Source of the DNA: a virus
IMG/VR virus record: IMGVR_UViG_3300008262_000226
Location: 1-64,000 of that record
DNA: 64,000 bases
Reading direction: 5' to 3' (one strand)
Positions 52,717-59,861 of this stretch are shown one piece after another. The notes beneath the pieces are model-generated. The model was given only the letters and a program-made list of their open reading frames with translations, did not search any database and was not told the DNA's origin. The translations under genes were made by a program, and so were the position numbers. Positions within the stretch are counted from its first letter, which is position 1. Each line of letters opens with the position of its first letter.

Positions 52717-53290
52717 TGTTCTGAGGAGCAGGTAACATATTATTTATCTGTGGATACTTCACAACTACATCTGAACATATCTTAGCGTAAGGGCTTTGTG
52801 GGTGAAAGCTGACACCAGATTTTATTGCTTCTCCACACTTCAATAATCTTACTAATTCAAAATCTAAACGTGCTTTATCTGCCTCGGCACTTTGTCTTTC
52901 TATTTCCGTTCGTGCTCTCTCCTTACAAAGTTCCGTTAAACTTCCATCCAGAGGAAAATTAAATCCCATACTGACACCAGCATTGCCGCTATAGGATTTG
53001 AAAGTTTCTGGATCATCACTACCGTTTCCTGTTGTTAAAACAAAAGGAGCAAAACTCATAGTGGGCCCTTGACAACTAACCCCCGCTCCGTATGTATTAA
53101 CAGCATACGGCCCTTGGAGAACTTGAACCGCTTGGTTTGTAACGTTTCCAGTAGCACTAGCACTAGGACCAGCAATGTTAGTATTACTAGGAGCTGTTTG
53201 AGCCAGCACAGGCGATACATACAAACCTACTGTGTAAATACAGATACCGAGTTTGTGGTGGATTGTGTTTCTGTTGTTCTGTCTATCCAT
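52697..53290 (-). CDS. Secreted protein with helical C-terminus, unknown
   Basis: A 197-residue protein. A signal-peptide-like stretch ends near residue 31 (GLYVSPVLAQ). The middle has paired Ser/Gly-rich beta segments; residues about 125-150 (ELCKERARTEIERQSAEADK) form a charged helix, and four cysteines may pair in an oxidising compartment. It is third in a minus-strand row of exported proteins and overlaps the second by 64 nt. Confidence 0.6.
   Translation of the reverse strand: MDRQNNRNTIHHKLGICIYTVGLYVSPVLAQTAPSNTNIAGPSASATGNVTNQAVQVLQGPYAVNTYGAGVSCQGPTMSFAPFVLTTGNGSDDPETFKSYSGNAGVSMGFNFPLDGSLTELCKERARTEIERQSAEADKARLDFELVRLLKCGEAIKSGVSFHPQSPYAKICSDVVVKYPQINNMLPAPQNNGQAKK
52741..52748 (-). 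promoter_or_regulatory. Late promoter GATAAATA on the minus strand
   Basis: Minus-strand GATAAATA 25 nt before the 33-residue gene, inside the 3' end of the secreted protein gene. Confidence 0.5.
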
Positions 53291-53586
53291 GTTTCTTTTG
53301 CCACTCCAGGACCGAGATAAGTTTCTGAGAACTGGAATGGAGCACCTTGAGTCATGATACTATAGTTTGCTCCCTGTTGAGGAGTGCCAGGAATGTTTAT
53401 ATTAGTTCCAGTCACAGTATATGATGTGCCAGTTGTATATTCAACTTGACGAATTGTTTCTATAACTTTTGTAGTTGATTCTGTGGTTGCAGTAATAGTT
53501 CCCCTTGTGAAATTAGGAACAACCTGTTCAGCTAGGGCAGGACAAGATGACCCTAGCAGGAGCAACCCTGCTAGGATACGTCTCAT
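53227..53586 (-). CDS. Secreted beta-rich protein, paralogue of the upstream gene
   Basis: A 119-residue protein with a clear signal peptide (MRRILAGLLLLGSSCPALA, cleavage near residue 19). The mature part contains TGTSYTVTGTNINIPG, GANYSI and PFQFSET, a pattern shared with the 53583 gene product (SASGTNIQA, GTYNIN, FSFSES). This suggests duplication. Function unknown; Thr-rich beta proteins could be envelope or virion surface factors. Confidence 0.65.
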   Translation of the reverse strand: MRRILAGLLLLGSSCPALAEQVVPNFTRGTITATTESTTKVIETIRQVEYTTGTSYTVTGTNINIPGTPQQGANYSIMTQGAPFQFSETYLGPGVAKETWIDRTTETQSTTNSVSVFTQ

Positions 53587-54044
53587 TTGAATACGCTCAA
53601 CTCAATGCTACGTTGTGCAGTTGCTGTAGTTCCAGCACCACCAGCAGTTACGGTAGGAACACCAGTAGGTGACAATGTACCAGCAAGAGAACCTTTGTCT
53701 CCTGCTAACTGAGTAACACTATCCCCATAAAGGTTGGGAGAAGCAATAACTCCAGCACTAACTGACTGAGTGGTGACTGGTGTATCAGCAGCATTGAAAC
53801 TTTCTGAGAAAGAGAATGCTTGACCTGCTGTATTGATGTTATAAGTTCCAGCACCATTTACACCGCCAAATGATGTTGCTTGAATATTTGTTCCTGAGGC
53901 AGAATACGATGCCCCAATTCTTGTTGATTGAACCGCTGCGCCCTGTACACCCAATTGAACGGAATCAGTAATTCTTGATGTAATCTCAGCAGCACTTACA
54001 GGAGTAATAAAGAATAACGAAGAGATTAGAAGTAATCTTTTCAT
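53583..54044 (-). CDS. Secreted beta-rich protein, first of three
   Basis: A 153-residue protein. I chose the ATG at 54044 (MKRLLLISSLFFITPVSAAE, a good signal peptide) because the late promoter just upstream would place the transcript start after the more distal ATG at 54071. The mature part is Ser/Thr/Gly-rich with the paralogue pattern noted for the next gene. 4-nt overlap with that gene. Confidence 0.65.
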   Translation of the reverse strand: MKRLLLISSLFFITPVSAAEITSRITDSVQLGVQGAAVQSTRIGASYSASGTNIQATSFGGVNGAGTYNINTAGQAFSFSESFNAADTPVTTQSVSAGVIASPNLYGDSVTQLAGDKGSLAGTLSPTGVPTVTAGGAGTTATAQRSIELSVFK

Positions 54045-54074
54045 TGTTCTTTTGGTATTTAAAACGACCATTTC

Positions 54075-54082
54075 TATTTATC
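54075..54082 (-). promoter_or_regulatory. Late promoter GATAAATA for the secreted cassette (minus)
   Basis: Minus-strand GATAAATA 30 nt before the chosen start. It shares the intergenic space with the plus-strand promoter at 54087. Confidence 0.6.
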
Positions 54083-54086
54083 AAAC

Positions 54087-54115
54087 TTGACACCCAACTA
54101 AATATGTGATATTAT
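54087..54115 (+). promoter_or_regulatory. Sigma70-type promoter (TTGACA, 17 nt, TATTAT)
   Basis: TTGACA at 54087 and TATTAT at 54110, directed to the exported lysozyme gene; divergent from the late promoter of the minus-strand cassette. Confidence 0.7.
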
Positions 54116-54121
54116 GTTCTG

Positions 54122-54147
54122 ACCCGATACTTAAGTGTCGGGTTTCG
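54122..54147 (+). promoter_or_regulatory. Leader hairpin followed by TTTCG
   Basis: Hairpin of nine pairs (54122-54130 with 54135-54143, TTAA loop) followed by TTTCG. It begins a few bases after the predicted transcript start, so it is a leader structure; a weak attenuator is possible. A hairpin with a similar CTTAAGTG core is at 56067. Confidence 0.5.
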
Positions 54148-54247
54148 CATTATGAGAAAGTGATGTGACAATTAGTGCCGTGGAAAGTGCCCTTTGAGAA
54201 AAGGGTGTACCCCCTTTCTATACGGATGTAGAGTTCTATTAAAATTA

Positions 54248-54877
54248 ATGCAACAATTCTTTACTGTAGCCCTGCCCCTTCTGGCATCGGTTACAACCAA
54301 CGTGGCAACGATGCCGATCTTTCCTCCTTTGACGACGCCTCCAGCGCCGTTTTCTGTTATTAAGGAGTTTGAAACGACAGCGACCAAAGAGGTTGCTCCT
54401 GAAAAGCCAAAAGAGAAAAGGCTAATTTGTAAAGGGTGTTCAGAACATGAACAACTTGCCTTGGATTATTTCCAAGATCAAGGAATTAAAGACAGAAACG
54501 CCCTTGCTACCATCATGGGCAATATTAAGCAAGAATCTATGTTCGTGCCTAATATTTGTGAAGGTGGTGGTAGAGTCAGTTACTCTAGTTGCTATGGTGG
54601 CTATGGTCTGATTCAATGGACATCTGCCAACCGTTATTATGGATTGGGTGATTTCGCTAAGAAGTTTGGTGGTTCTCCATCATCACTTCACACGCAACTT
54701 CGTTATTTAACGAATGAAGTTCAGTGGAAAGAAATTGAACCGCTTATGAAAACCCCTGGTAAGTCGATTTCTCGATACATGAACTATGCGTATAGTTGGA
54801 TTGGTTGGGGCATTCATGGTGCCCGCACTTCGTATGCTCATGAGTATGCTAACCGACTGATTACGGTAGAAGTTTGA
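54248..54877 (+). CDS. Exported phage tail lysozyme-domain protein
   Basis: A 209-residue protein. I chose the ATG at 54248 because it gives a signal peptide (QQFFTVALPLLASVTTNVA); the frame extends 18 codons further. Residues about 70-209 resemble the phage tail lysozyme domain (ALATIMGNIKQESMFVPN, GYGLIQWTSANRYYGLG), with the catalytic Glu in KQES. Its own host-type promoter and export signal suggest early or constitutive action on the host wall rather than a virion part. Confidence 0.65.
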   Translation: MQQFFTVALPLLASVTTNVATMPIFPPLTTPPAPFSVIKEFETTATKEVAPEKPKEKRLICKGCSEHEQLALDYFQDQGIKDRNALATIMGNIKQESMFVPNICEGGGRVSYSSCYGGYGLIQWTSANRYYGLGDFAKKFGGSPSSLHTQLRYLTNEVQWKEIEPLMKTPGKSISRYMNYAYSWIGWGIHGARTSYAHEYANRLITVEV

Positions 54878-54884
54878 ACAACTG

Positions 54885-54892
54885 AATAAATA
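54885..54892 (+). promoter_or_regulatory. Late promoter AATAAATA
   Basis: AATAAATA 28 nt before the next gene; a hairpin (GGGGAG with CTCCCC, 54894-54916) lies between promoter and start. Confidence 0.5.
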
Positions 54893-54919
54893 TGGGGGAG
54901 TGCTGCAGACCTCCCCTAT

Positions 54920-55333
54920 ATGCCTCAGTTTAATTTTCAATTTGGAAAAAAGAAACCAGATAAAAAACAAATTATAATAGTTAGTATTGTATTATCATCT
55001 ATTATTGCAGCACTCTCACAATGCACTGGAGTATCCGAAAATGGATTATGGGATTTACTGGATGAGATTCAAAGAAAATATTTCCCACAAACTATTCTTA
55101 ACGAGATTTTTATACAAGATCCTGACAAAATAGATAGAAGAATAAAACGTGATATAGATAAAGTAGTAGATGATTACTGGAAACAAACAGGATATAGAAA
55201 AGCAGAAGTATATAAACCTCGCTATATAGAAGAGGAAAACGACGAAAAGTTATGCTACAGTGATGAGTGCAAAGCACTCGCCCCTCCAATGAGACTCTGT
55301 GCTCCATGGCTTGACAACTGCCGCAAGCAGTAG
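54920..55333 (+). CDS. Membrane-anchored protein, unknown
   Basis: A 137-residue protein with one hydrophobic segment after a basic start (IIIVSIVLSSIIAALSQCTG, about residues 18-37), then a charged, helical exposed part with four cysteines near the C-terminus (LCYSDEC, LCAPWLDNC). Behind a late promoter. The tRNA promoter lies inside its 3' end. Function unknown. Confidence 0.55.
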   Translation: MPQFNFQFGKKKPDKKQIIIVSIVLSSIIAALSQCTGVSENGLWDLLDEIQRKYFPQTILNEIFIQDPDKIDRRIKRDIDKVVDDYWKQTGYRKAEVYKPRYIEEENDEKLCYSDECKALAPPMRLCAPWLDNCRKQ

Positions 55334-55339
55334 TATAAT
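55311..55339 (+). promoter_or_regulatory. Consensus sigma70 promoter (TTGACA, 17 nt, TATAAT) before tRNA-Arg
   Basis: Perfect boxes at 55311 and 55334, overlapping the end of the preceding gene and 13 nt before tRNA-Arg. Confidence 0.85.
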
Positions 55340-55351
55340 ACTTACATACAT

Positions 55352-55428
<77 letters not shown>

Positions 55429-55500
55429 GGGAGATTAACTCAGCGGTAGAGTGGCTGCCTTACAAGCAGTAAGTCGTTGGTTCGAATCCGACATTTCCCA
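55429..55500 (+). tRNA. tRNA-Val (TAC)
   Basis: Full cloverleaf, anticodon loop CTTACAA. Directly abuts the CCA of tRNA-Arg, so the two come from one precursor. Confidence 0.93.
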
Positions 55501-55509
55501 TATAAGATT

Positions 55510-55740
55510 ATGAATACATACTATATCTCTTTAATAGTGCTCTGTGCGACGATATATATTATCTGGCAGGATCCAAATGTGCCAGAATATATCAACCTCA
55601 GAATAAAACTTCTTCACATCAACTTTATTCGGTGGAGAATGGCAAGAAATATGAAGCGAGAACTTGATAGAGAAGCAAAGAAAATGCAAAAAGAAATGGC
55701 AGCGTGGTTAAAAGAAAAAAATGGCAAAGATCAGATGTAA
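55510..55740 (+). CDS. Small membrane protein with charged helix
   Basis: A 76-residue protein. I chose the ATG at 55510; the longer frame begins inside tRNA-Val. Residues 3-20 are a membrane segment (YYISLIVLCATIYIIW), followed by a long charged helix (REAKKMQKEMAAWLKEK). Function unknown. It overlaps the next gene by 20 nt. Confidence 0.5.
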   Translation: MNTYYISLIVLCATIYIIWQDPNVPEYINLRIKLLHINFIRWRMARNMKRELDREAKKMQKEMAAWLKEKNGKDQM

Positions 55741-55978
55741 TGCTTGTGGAACTGAGTTAGAAGTATACCAAGCAAATAAAAGTAAAGCATGTGGTTGTGA
55801 TAACCAAACCATGCTAAGATTAGATAGAAATGGATTGCCTATTATCACAGGTAATGATCTATCTTTGGTCACTGGTATCGAAGGTGTCAGCAAACCTAAA
55901 GAGAAAAAGCTTGACAACCCCACACCAATGGAGTATACTAAGCGCATTCCAAGAAAGATGGAGTTTGAAGTTCGCTAG
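55721..55978 (+). CDS. Small zinc-ribbon protein
   Basis: An 85-residue protein with CNACG at the N-terminus and CGC some 17 residues later, a short zinc ribbon, followed by a hydrophilic tail. Its stop codon TAG gives the first base of tRNA-Ser. Function unknown. Confidence 0.6.
   Translation: MAKIRCNACGTELEVYQANKSKACGCDNQTMLRLDRNGLPIITGNDLSLVTGIEGVSKPKEKKLDNPTPMEYTKRIPRKMEFEVR
55911..55939 (+). promoter_or_regulatory. Sigma70-type promoter (TTGACA, 17 nt, TATACT)
   Basis: Boxes at 55911 and 55934, inside the zinc-ribbon gene and 39 nt before tRNA-Ser(GCT). Confidence 0.7.
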
Positions 55979-56065
55979 GAAGATTGGCTGAGAGGTCTAA
56001 AGCAGCGGTTTGCTAAACCGCCGAAGGGGTTAACTCTTCCGATGGTTCGAATCCATCATCTTCCG
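55978..56065 (+). tRNA. tRNA-Ser (GCT)
   Basis: Long variable arm typical of Ser, anticodon GCT, seven-pair acceptor. Shares its first base with the stop codon of the preceding CDS. Confidence 0.92.
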
Positions 56066-56066
56066 T

Positions 56067-56087
56067 TGCCCTTAAGTGGGCATTTCG
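56067..56087 (+). promoter_or_regulatory. Hairpin TGCCC-TTAAGT-GGGCA with TTTCG
   Basis: Five-pair stem right after tRNA-Ser and 23 nt before the next gene. The core CTTAAGTG and the trailing TTTCG repeat those of the leader hairpin at 54122. Confidence 0.45.
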
Positions 56088-56109
56088 TAAACAGATTCAT
56101 TAAAAAAGT

Positions 56110-56472
56110 ATGAAACAATTTATTGCTCTTGCCGCTCTCCCTCTGATGGCAGCACCTGCTATGGCAGCTCCTTATGTAGAGTCGAAGACAACTACCGCTC
56201 TGGTTGATGGTGATTATACTGGTGCTCAAACTGAACTTCGTGTTGGTTATCAACAAGAAGTTGGAACTGGTGTAACCGTCTTTGGTGAAATCGGTCCTGG
56301 TTACGAGTGGCGTAATGGCGAAGATGGTCAAGGCGTTGCCGTTGGTGAAGTTGGTATCAACTTCCCTATTGCTAATCAACTCTCTGGTAAATTCAAAGTT
56401 GCTGGTGAGTATGGTTTCGATTCCGAAGTATTCGGTCTAGGTGGTGAACTGAAAGTTCGTTATAGCTTCTGA
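56110..56472 (+). CDS. Small outer-membrane-type secreted protein
   Basis: A 120-residue protein with a signal peptide (MKQFIALAALPLMAAPAMAA). The mature 100 residues alternate polar and hydrophobic residues in about five to six strands, including VYGEYGF-like turns (AGEYGFDSEVFG), and end in VRYSF, the aromatic C-terminal signature of outer-membrane beta barrels. Codon use is highly biased, as in gp23, suggesting strong expression. Role unknown. Confidence 0.65.
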   Translation: MKQFIALAALPLMAAPAMAAPYVESKTTTALVDGDYTGAQTELRVGYQQEVGTGVTVFGEIGPGYEWRNGEDGQGVAVGEVGINFPIANQLSGKFKVAGEYGFDSEVFGLGGELKVRYSF

Positions 56473-56478
56473 TAAGTT

Positions 56479-57519
56479 ATGGATCTATTAATGGGTATCT
56501 GGGAGAAGCTTCTGTTTCTCCCTTACATCATCGGCATCATGATTGTCGGTGGTCTCGTAAAACAATACGGAGTGCTTAACGAAGTATTCGTAGCACTTCG
56601 TAAAATCTTTAAGTCAAACAGACTTGTTGTTGCTGCTACCGCTTTAGCTGGTGGTGTTCTACCCATTGAAGGGCGTGTCGTTATGTCGGCACCCCTTCTG
56701 GATTCCATCGCTTCAGACAAAGCACAATCTCGTTCCAAGTTTGGCATTGTAGATTATCTTTCTACTCACCACTATTACTGGTGGTCGCCACTAGAAAAGA
56801 CTGTGGTTCTTCCGATGGCAGCATTGGGTCTATCCTATACTCAACTGTTGGGATACACTCTCGTTCCTCTACTGATTACTCTTGGTTTTGCTGGAGTATT
56901 CATCTTCAAGTATGTGAAGGAAACTGATGTAGAGATTATCCAAGAGACTCGTTCCTTTAGTTGGAATCGTCTTCTGAAAGGTTGGGCACCTATTGTTGCT
57001 ACGATGTGGTTCCTGGTTTGCTATGGCGACCCTGATATGCCTTACCTGTTCTCTGTTTGGTTTGGTGGTCTTGCTGCTTACTATTCATTCATCTGTAATG
57101 ATTGGAAGTGGGGTCGTTATATCAATTGGAAGTTTGCTGGTCTTGCAGCACTGGTTCTTACCCTTGCTGCTATCATGGGCGAGATTAAAGAACCTGTAAT
57201 GGATTACCTGAAACTGACTGCTGCTCAGGGGTCTGCTGCCCTCGTGACGGTCTCTGTGGTAGGATTCCTGGCATCGTTCGCCATGGGTTCCTCAGGTAAG
57301 TATGCTGGCATCGTCTCGCTGCTTGCCAAGGCATTTGGTCCTGGCTACTTGACATGGTTCCTCTGCGTGGAGTATGCTGGTTACATCATCTCACCGATGC
57401 ACAAGTGTCTGCTGATTGGTCAGCAATACTTTGGCACTCCTATCAAAACTTATTACAAAGTTCTTGGTATGCTAATTGCTGCATTGGTTGGTTATGGAGC
57501 ACTGACTCTAGTGTTCTAG
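56479..57519 (+). CDS. DUF401-like integral membrane permease
   Basis: A 346-residue polytopic membrane protein with about nine to ten hydrophobic segments. The stretch AGGVLPIEGRVVMSAPLLDS resembles the LPMPGG...SAP motif of the DUF401 family, which is related to GntP-type anion/sugar transporters. It starts 6 nt after the beta-barrel gene, so the two may form an uptake pair (outer and inner membrane). An auxiliary metabolic role is likely but the substrate is unknown. Confidence 0.65.
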   Translation: MDLLMGIWEKLLFLPYIIGIMIVGGLVKQYGVLNEVFVALRKIFKSNRLVVAATALAGGVLPIEGRVVMSAPLLDSIASDKAQSRSKFGIVDYLSTHHYYWWSPLEKTVVLPMAALGLSYTQLLGYTLVPLLITLGFAGVFIFKYVKETDVEIIQETRSFSWNRLLKGWAPIVATMWFLVCYGDPDMPYLFSVWFGGLAAYYSFICNDWKWGRYINWKFAGLAALVLTLAAIMGEIKEPVMDYLKLTAAQGSAALVTVSVVGFLASFAMGSSGKYAGIVSLLAKAFGPGYLTWFLCVEYAGYIISPMHKCLLIGQQYFGTPIKTYYKVLGMLIAALVGYGALTLVF

Positions 57520-57522
57520 GGA

Positions 57523-57551
57523 TTGACAGATCTTAGACTCTCATATATAAT
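57523..57551 (+). promoter_or_regulatory. Consensus sigma70 promoter (TTGACA, 17 nt, TATAAT)
   Basis: Perfect boxes 14 nt before tRNA-Ser(TGA); drives the first part of the large tRNA array. Confidence 0.88.
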
Positions 57552-57564
57552 ATGAGGGTCACTT

Positions 57565-57649
57565 GGAAAGGTGGTCGAGTGGTTGAAGGCTCTAGTCTTG
57601 AAAACTAGCGATGTGAAAGCATCCGTGGGTTCGAATCCCACCCTTTCCG
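57565..57649 (+). tRNA. tRNA-Ser (TGA)
   Basis: Long variable arm, anticodon loop CTTGAAA, full acceptor stem. Confidence 0.93.
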
Positions 57650-57650
57650 C

Positions 57651-57774
57651 TTGGTAGTCGTTATGCAGATAGCATAGAAAGACGCCAACTTCTACTACGG
57701 GTATCTTCCGTAGTGTCGTAGATAGAGGGTAAGCCTCTGTTATATCCTTGAGGTATATTACGCTTACTCCATCA
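57651..57774 (+). ncRNA. Structured non-coding stretch between tRNAs
   Basis: No ORF or tRNA. It starts with a long hairpin (57651-57688: TTGG...CCAA closing pairs, inner TATGC/GCATA), followed by ACTACGG/CCGTAGT, AGAGG/CCTCT and a TATCC-TTGA-GG hairpin. Conserved placement directly 3' of a tRNA suggests a stable RNA or processing signals; nothing more can be said. Confidence 0.4.
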
Positions 57775-57848
57775 CGGAATGTAGCTCAGTTTGGTAGAGC
57801 ACTCGCTTTGGGAGCGAGATGTCGCAGGTTCGAATCCTGTCATTCCGA
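57775..57848 (+). tRNA. tRNA-Pro (TGG)
   Basis: Anticodon loop TTTGGGA, full cloverleaf. Confidence 0.93.
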
Positions 57849-57868
57849 TTCTTCTTTTGGAGATATTA

Positions 57869-58141
57869 ATGATTTCACAACTTGTTATTTACACCAGAGA
57901 TCAATGTGAATATTGTCGCAAACTCAAGGTTATCCTTGATAGTTTTAATGTGAAGTATACACAGTATAAACTAGATGTTGACTTTGATCGCAATCAGTTC
58001 TATAATGAGTTTGGAGAAGGTTCGACTTTTCCTCGTGTGACTCTTGATGGTCAACTGCTTGGTGGTTGCACTGAATCAATTGAATATCTAACCAGTATTG
58101 GTTGTCTGCAAGAAGAAAAAGACATGGAGTGTATGGTATGA
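57869..58141 (+). CDS. Glutaredoxin
   Basis: A 90-residue thioredoxin-fold protein with active site CEYC (residues 12-15), the cis-Pro segment STFPRVTLDG and GGCTESIEYL. I chose the ATG at 57869 with TTGGAG upstream; the longer frame starts inside tRNA-Pro. It can reduce the phage ribonucleotide reductase (C-terminal CDSC of NrdA). 4-nt overlap with the next gene. Confidence 0.88.
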   Translation: MISQLVIYTRDQCEYCRKLKVILDSFNVKYTQYKLDVDFDRNQFYNEFGEGSTFPRVTLDGQLLGGCTESIEYLTSIGCLQEEKDMECMV

Positions 58142-58302
58142 AAACTATTACAGAAGAAACTTTTTGCCACGACTTTGATGAAATTATGGATAAGGTAATG
58201 CTTAATAAAGAAAGTTTTATCATTTCTACATCAGATAGTAGTGATGTTCTTCTGATGCCATATGAGAATTATGAACGAATATTTAACGGGGAGTTAGCTT
58301 AG
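58138..58302 (+). CDS. Phd/YefM antitoxin-like small protein
   Basis: A 54-residue protein that follows the Phd/YefM antitoxin plan: a first strand with TITEE, helix FDEIMDKVML, then FIISTSDSSDVLLMPYENYE. ATGA overlap with glutaredoxin. Its last five codons lie inside tRNA-Ala. No toxin gene is adjacent, so it may neutralise a host toxin or act as a repressor. Fold assignment is by eye. Confidence 0.55.
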   Translation: MKTITEETFCHDFDEIMDKVMLNKESFIISTSDSSDVLLMPYENYERIFNGELA

Positions 58303-58360
58303 TTGGTAGAGCGCCTGCTTTGCAAGCAGGAGGTCAGGGGTTCAAATCCCCTACTCTCCA
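58288..58360 (+). tRNA. tRNA-Ala (TGC)
   Basis: Anticodon loop TTTGCAA, full cloverleaf. Overlaps the 3' end of the preceding CDS by 15 nt. Confidence 0.93.
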
Positions 58361-58372
58361 TTTAAAATTTAA

Positions 58373-58444
58373 GGGGGTATAGCTTAATGGTTAGAGCGGC
58401 CTGCTTATAACGGGTTAGTCTGGGTTCAACTCCCAGTATCCCTA
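58373..58444 (+). tRNA. tRNA-Ile (TAT)
   Basis: Anticodon loop CTTATAA; acceptor stem has two G-T pairs. Reads ATA codons, complementing the GAT Ile tRNA further on. Confidence 0.85.
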
Positions 58445-58467
58445 TATAAAATAAACAAGGGGGTTAA

Positions 58468-58683
58468 ATGGCATATCAAAACCAAACAGATTTTGAGTAT
58501 CATCTATTTGACTTCGGAAAAAAAGTAGAGTATATTATTGCTGCTGAGATGGCAGGTAAAGAAGATGCTAATGAAGCATATAAAAAAATCAAACACTTGT
58601 TCGAAGATCTTAAAAAATTTCGTAAGCAAGAGAAGAAACAAGAACATCCATTAGACTACGATCAAATTCCTGAACGTTATTAA
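58468..58683 (+). CDS. Small acidic/basic helical protein, unknown
   Basis: A 71-residue protein with two helices (YHLFDFGKKVEYIIAAEM; NEAYKKIKHLFEDLKKF). It has a GGGGG ribosome site and precedes the next gene by 2 nt. Function unknown. Confidence 0.55.
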   Translation: MAYQNQTDFEYHLFDFGKKVEYIIAAEMAGKEDANEAYKKIKHLFEDLKKFRKQEKKQEHPLDYDQIPERY

Positions 58684-58685
58684 TT

Positions 58686-59258
58686 ATGATTTCACAAGGA
58701 TTAGTTGAAACTGAAGATGAAGATCCTGGATTTGAGATTACTCATCTGTCATTCAGAAGACGAGAATCTTCCCAACTCTATGGTGGCCCTGTGCATTACT
58801 ATGTTGGTAATATTGTATTCCGTTTGACTAACGAGGATGCCAAAGGTCGCATGGAATACATTATGAGAGAGAATGAGAGAGTTCGTGTAGCACCAGACGA
58901 GAAGTTACACAACAAATATTATGATGGTCTTCACTTCAAGTTTGATACAAAAGAAGAAAGGGATGAAGATGGAGAAAAATTTTATCCATTAGATATCATC
59001 AACAAACATGGCATCAAAGATGAAGATGTGTTCATCTGGGGTTACCGTCGTAACATGGATCCTCTTCATGACTTCATTCAATACAATGAGAAGTTCGATT
59101 GTTACCGAATGCACGAATACTTCCAAGACACCCCAGTAGTTCGTGGTATAATACAGTATCTTCAAGACATGAAAGATGGTAAACCTAATCCAAGCCGCAC
59201 GGTCTATCATGAGCAGTTCCTCAACACGCTCACAAACCTCTGCTGGTGGTGGGACTAG
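58686..59258 (+). CDS. Unknown 190-residue protein
   Basis: A 190-residue protein with many aromatic and charged residues (FRRRESSQLYGGPVHYYVGN; HKYYD-like NKYYDGLHFKF; VFIWGYRRN). No signal or membrane part, no known motif. Co-directional with the small genes on both sides; its last 50 nt overlap the zinc-finger gene. Confidence 0.55.
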   Translation: MISQGLVETEDEDPGFEITHLSFRRRESSQLYGGPVHYYVGNIVFRLTNEDAKGRMEYIMRENERVRVAPDEKLHNKYYDGLHFKFDTKEERDEDGEKFYPLDIINKHGIKDEDVFIWGYRRNMDPLHDFIQYNEKFDCYRMHEYFQDTPVVRGIIQYLQDMKDGKPNPSRTVYHEQFLNTLTNLCWWWD

Positions 59259-59391
59259 AACCTGCGCCAAGTGCAAGACCGAGCACCCCCTTGACACAGA
59301 CCACTACCAAGTGGTAAAATACTTTCGTTCTGGTTTCTCCTACTATTGTAATGACTGCAACAAACCAAAGCCGCGTGAAGACAATCCTTGA
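59209..59391 (+). CDS. Small zinc-finger protein
   Basis: A 60-residue protein. CAKC and CNDC, about 34 residues apart, give one zinc site; the spacing and the text between (DHYQVVKYFRSGFSYY) match the knuckle of the 8994 gene product, so the two may be paralogues. The frame opens 11 codons earlier (59176). It overlaps both neighbours. Confidence 0.5.
   Translation: MSSSSTRSQTSAGGGTRTCAKCKTEHPLDTDHYQVVKYFRSGFSYYCNDCNKPKPREDNP
59291..59320 (+). promoter_or_regulatory. Sigma70-type promoter (TTGACA, 18 nt, TAAAAT)
   Basis: Boxes at 59291 and 59315, inside the zinc-finger gene and 30 nt before the next start. Confidence 0.55.
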
Positions 59392-59620
59392 GCGTTTCCC
59401 TTATCGCTACGTTCAAGCAGGCACTCTTGAGATTAATGGTAAACCAGATTACCGTATTCAAAAAATGTGCTCATATACTGGTCGTTACCGTGACATGTAT
59501 CTCTGTGATAATGAAATGCAGTTCATGACAGCGATTGAAGATTTTGAGTATACCAAGTGGCTTGACCCAGACACCGTTCCATGCTATATTAAAGGAGATG
59601 ACAATGAAGAAGATGAATGA
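59351..59620 (+). CDS. Small protein, unknown
   Basis: An 89-residue protein (ERFPYRYVQAGTLEINGKPD; KMCSYTGRYRDMYL) with an acidic C-terminus. No motif recognised. It overlaps the zinc-finger gene by 41 nt and the next by 17 nt. Confidence 0.5.
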   Translation: MTATNQSRVKTILERFPYRYVQAGTLEINGKPDYRIQKMCSYTGRYRDMYLCDNEMQFMTAIEDFEYTKWLDPDTVPCYIKGDDNEEDE

Positions 59621-59825
59621 CCAAGTAAAATATCAATTGCAACGTGCAGAAGATGCACTACGTTCGGCACTTGTATTTTCTGGTGAGGAAAGTGTTTATG
59701 TAATCTCTGCTATTTCTAAGGCATTGATTGAGATTGATAATACTATGTTTGCTGAGCGTATTGAAGATGCTGCTAAGAAAGGAGATCCTGTAGCGCAAAC
59801 TTCTACTATGGTGATACTAAAATAA
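59604..59825 (+). CDS. Small helical protein, unknown
   Basis: A 73-residue protein. Start chosen at 59604 because AAAGGAG lies 6 nt upstream. Helical throughout (QLQRAEDALRSALVFSGEES; ISAISKALIEIDNTMFAERI). Function unknown. Confidence 0.55.
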   Translation: MKKMNDQVKYQLQRAEDALRSALVFSGEESVYVISAISKALIEIDNTMFAERIEDAAKKGDPVAQTSTMVILK

Positions 59826-59861
59826 CTGGAAATGTAGATCTCTAAATAATTCTGTCTCGGG

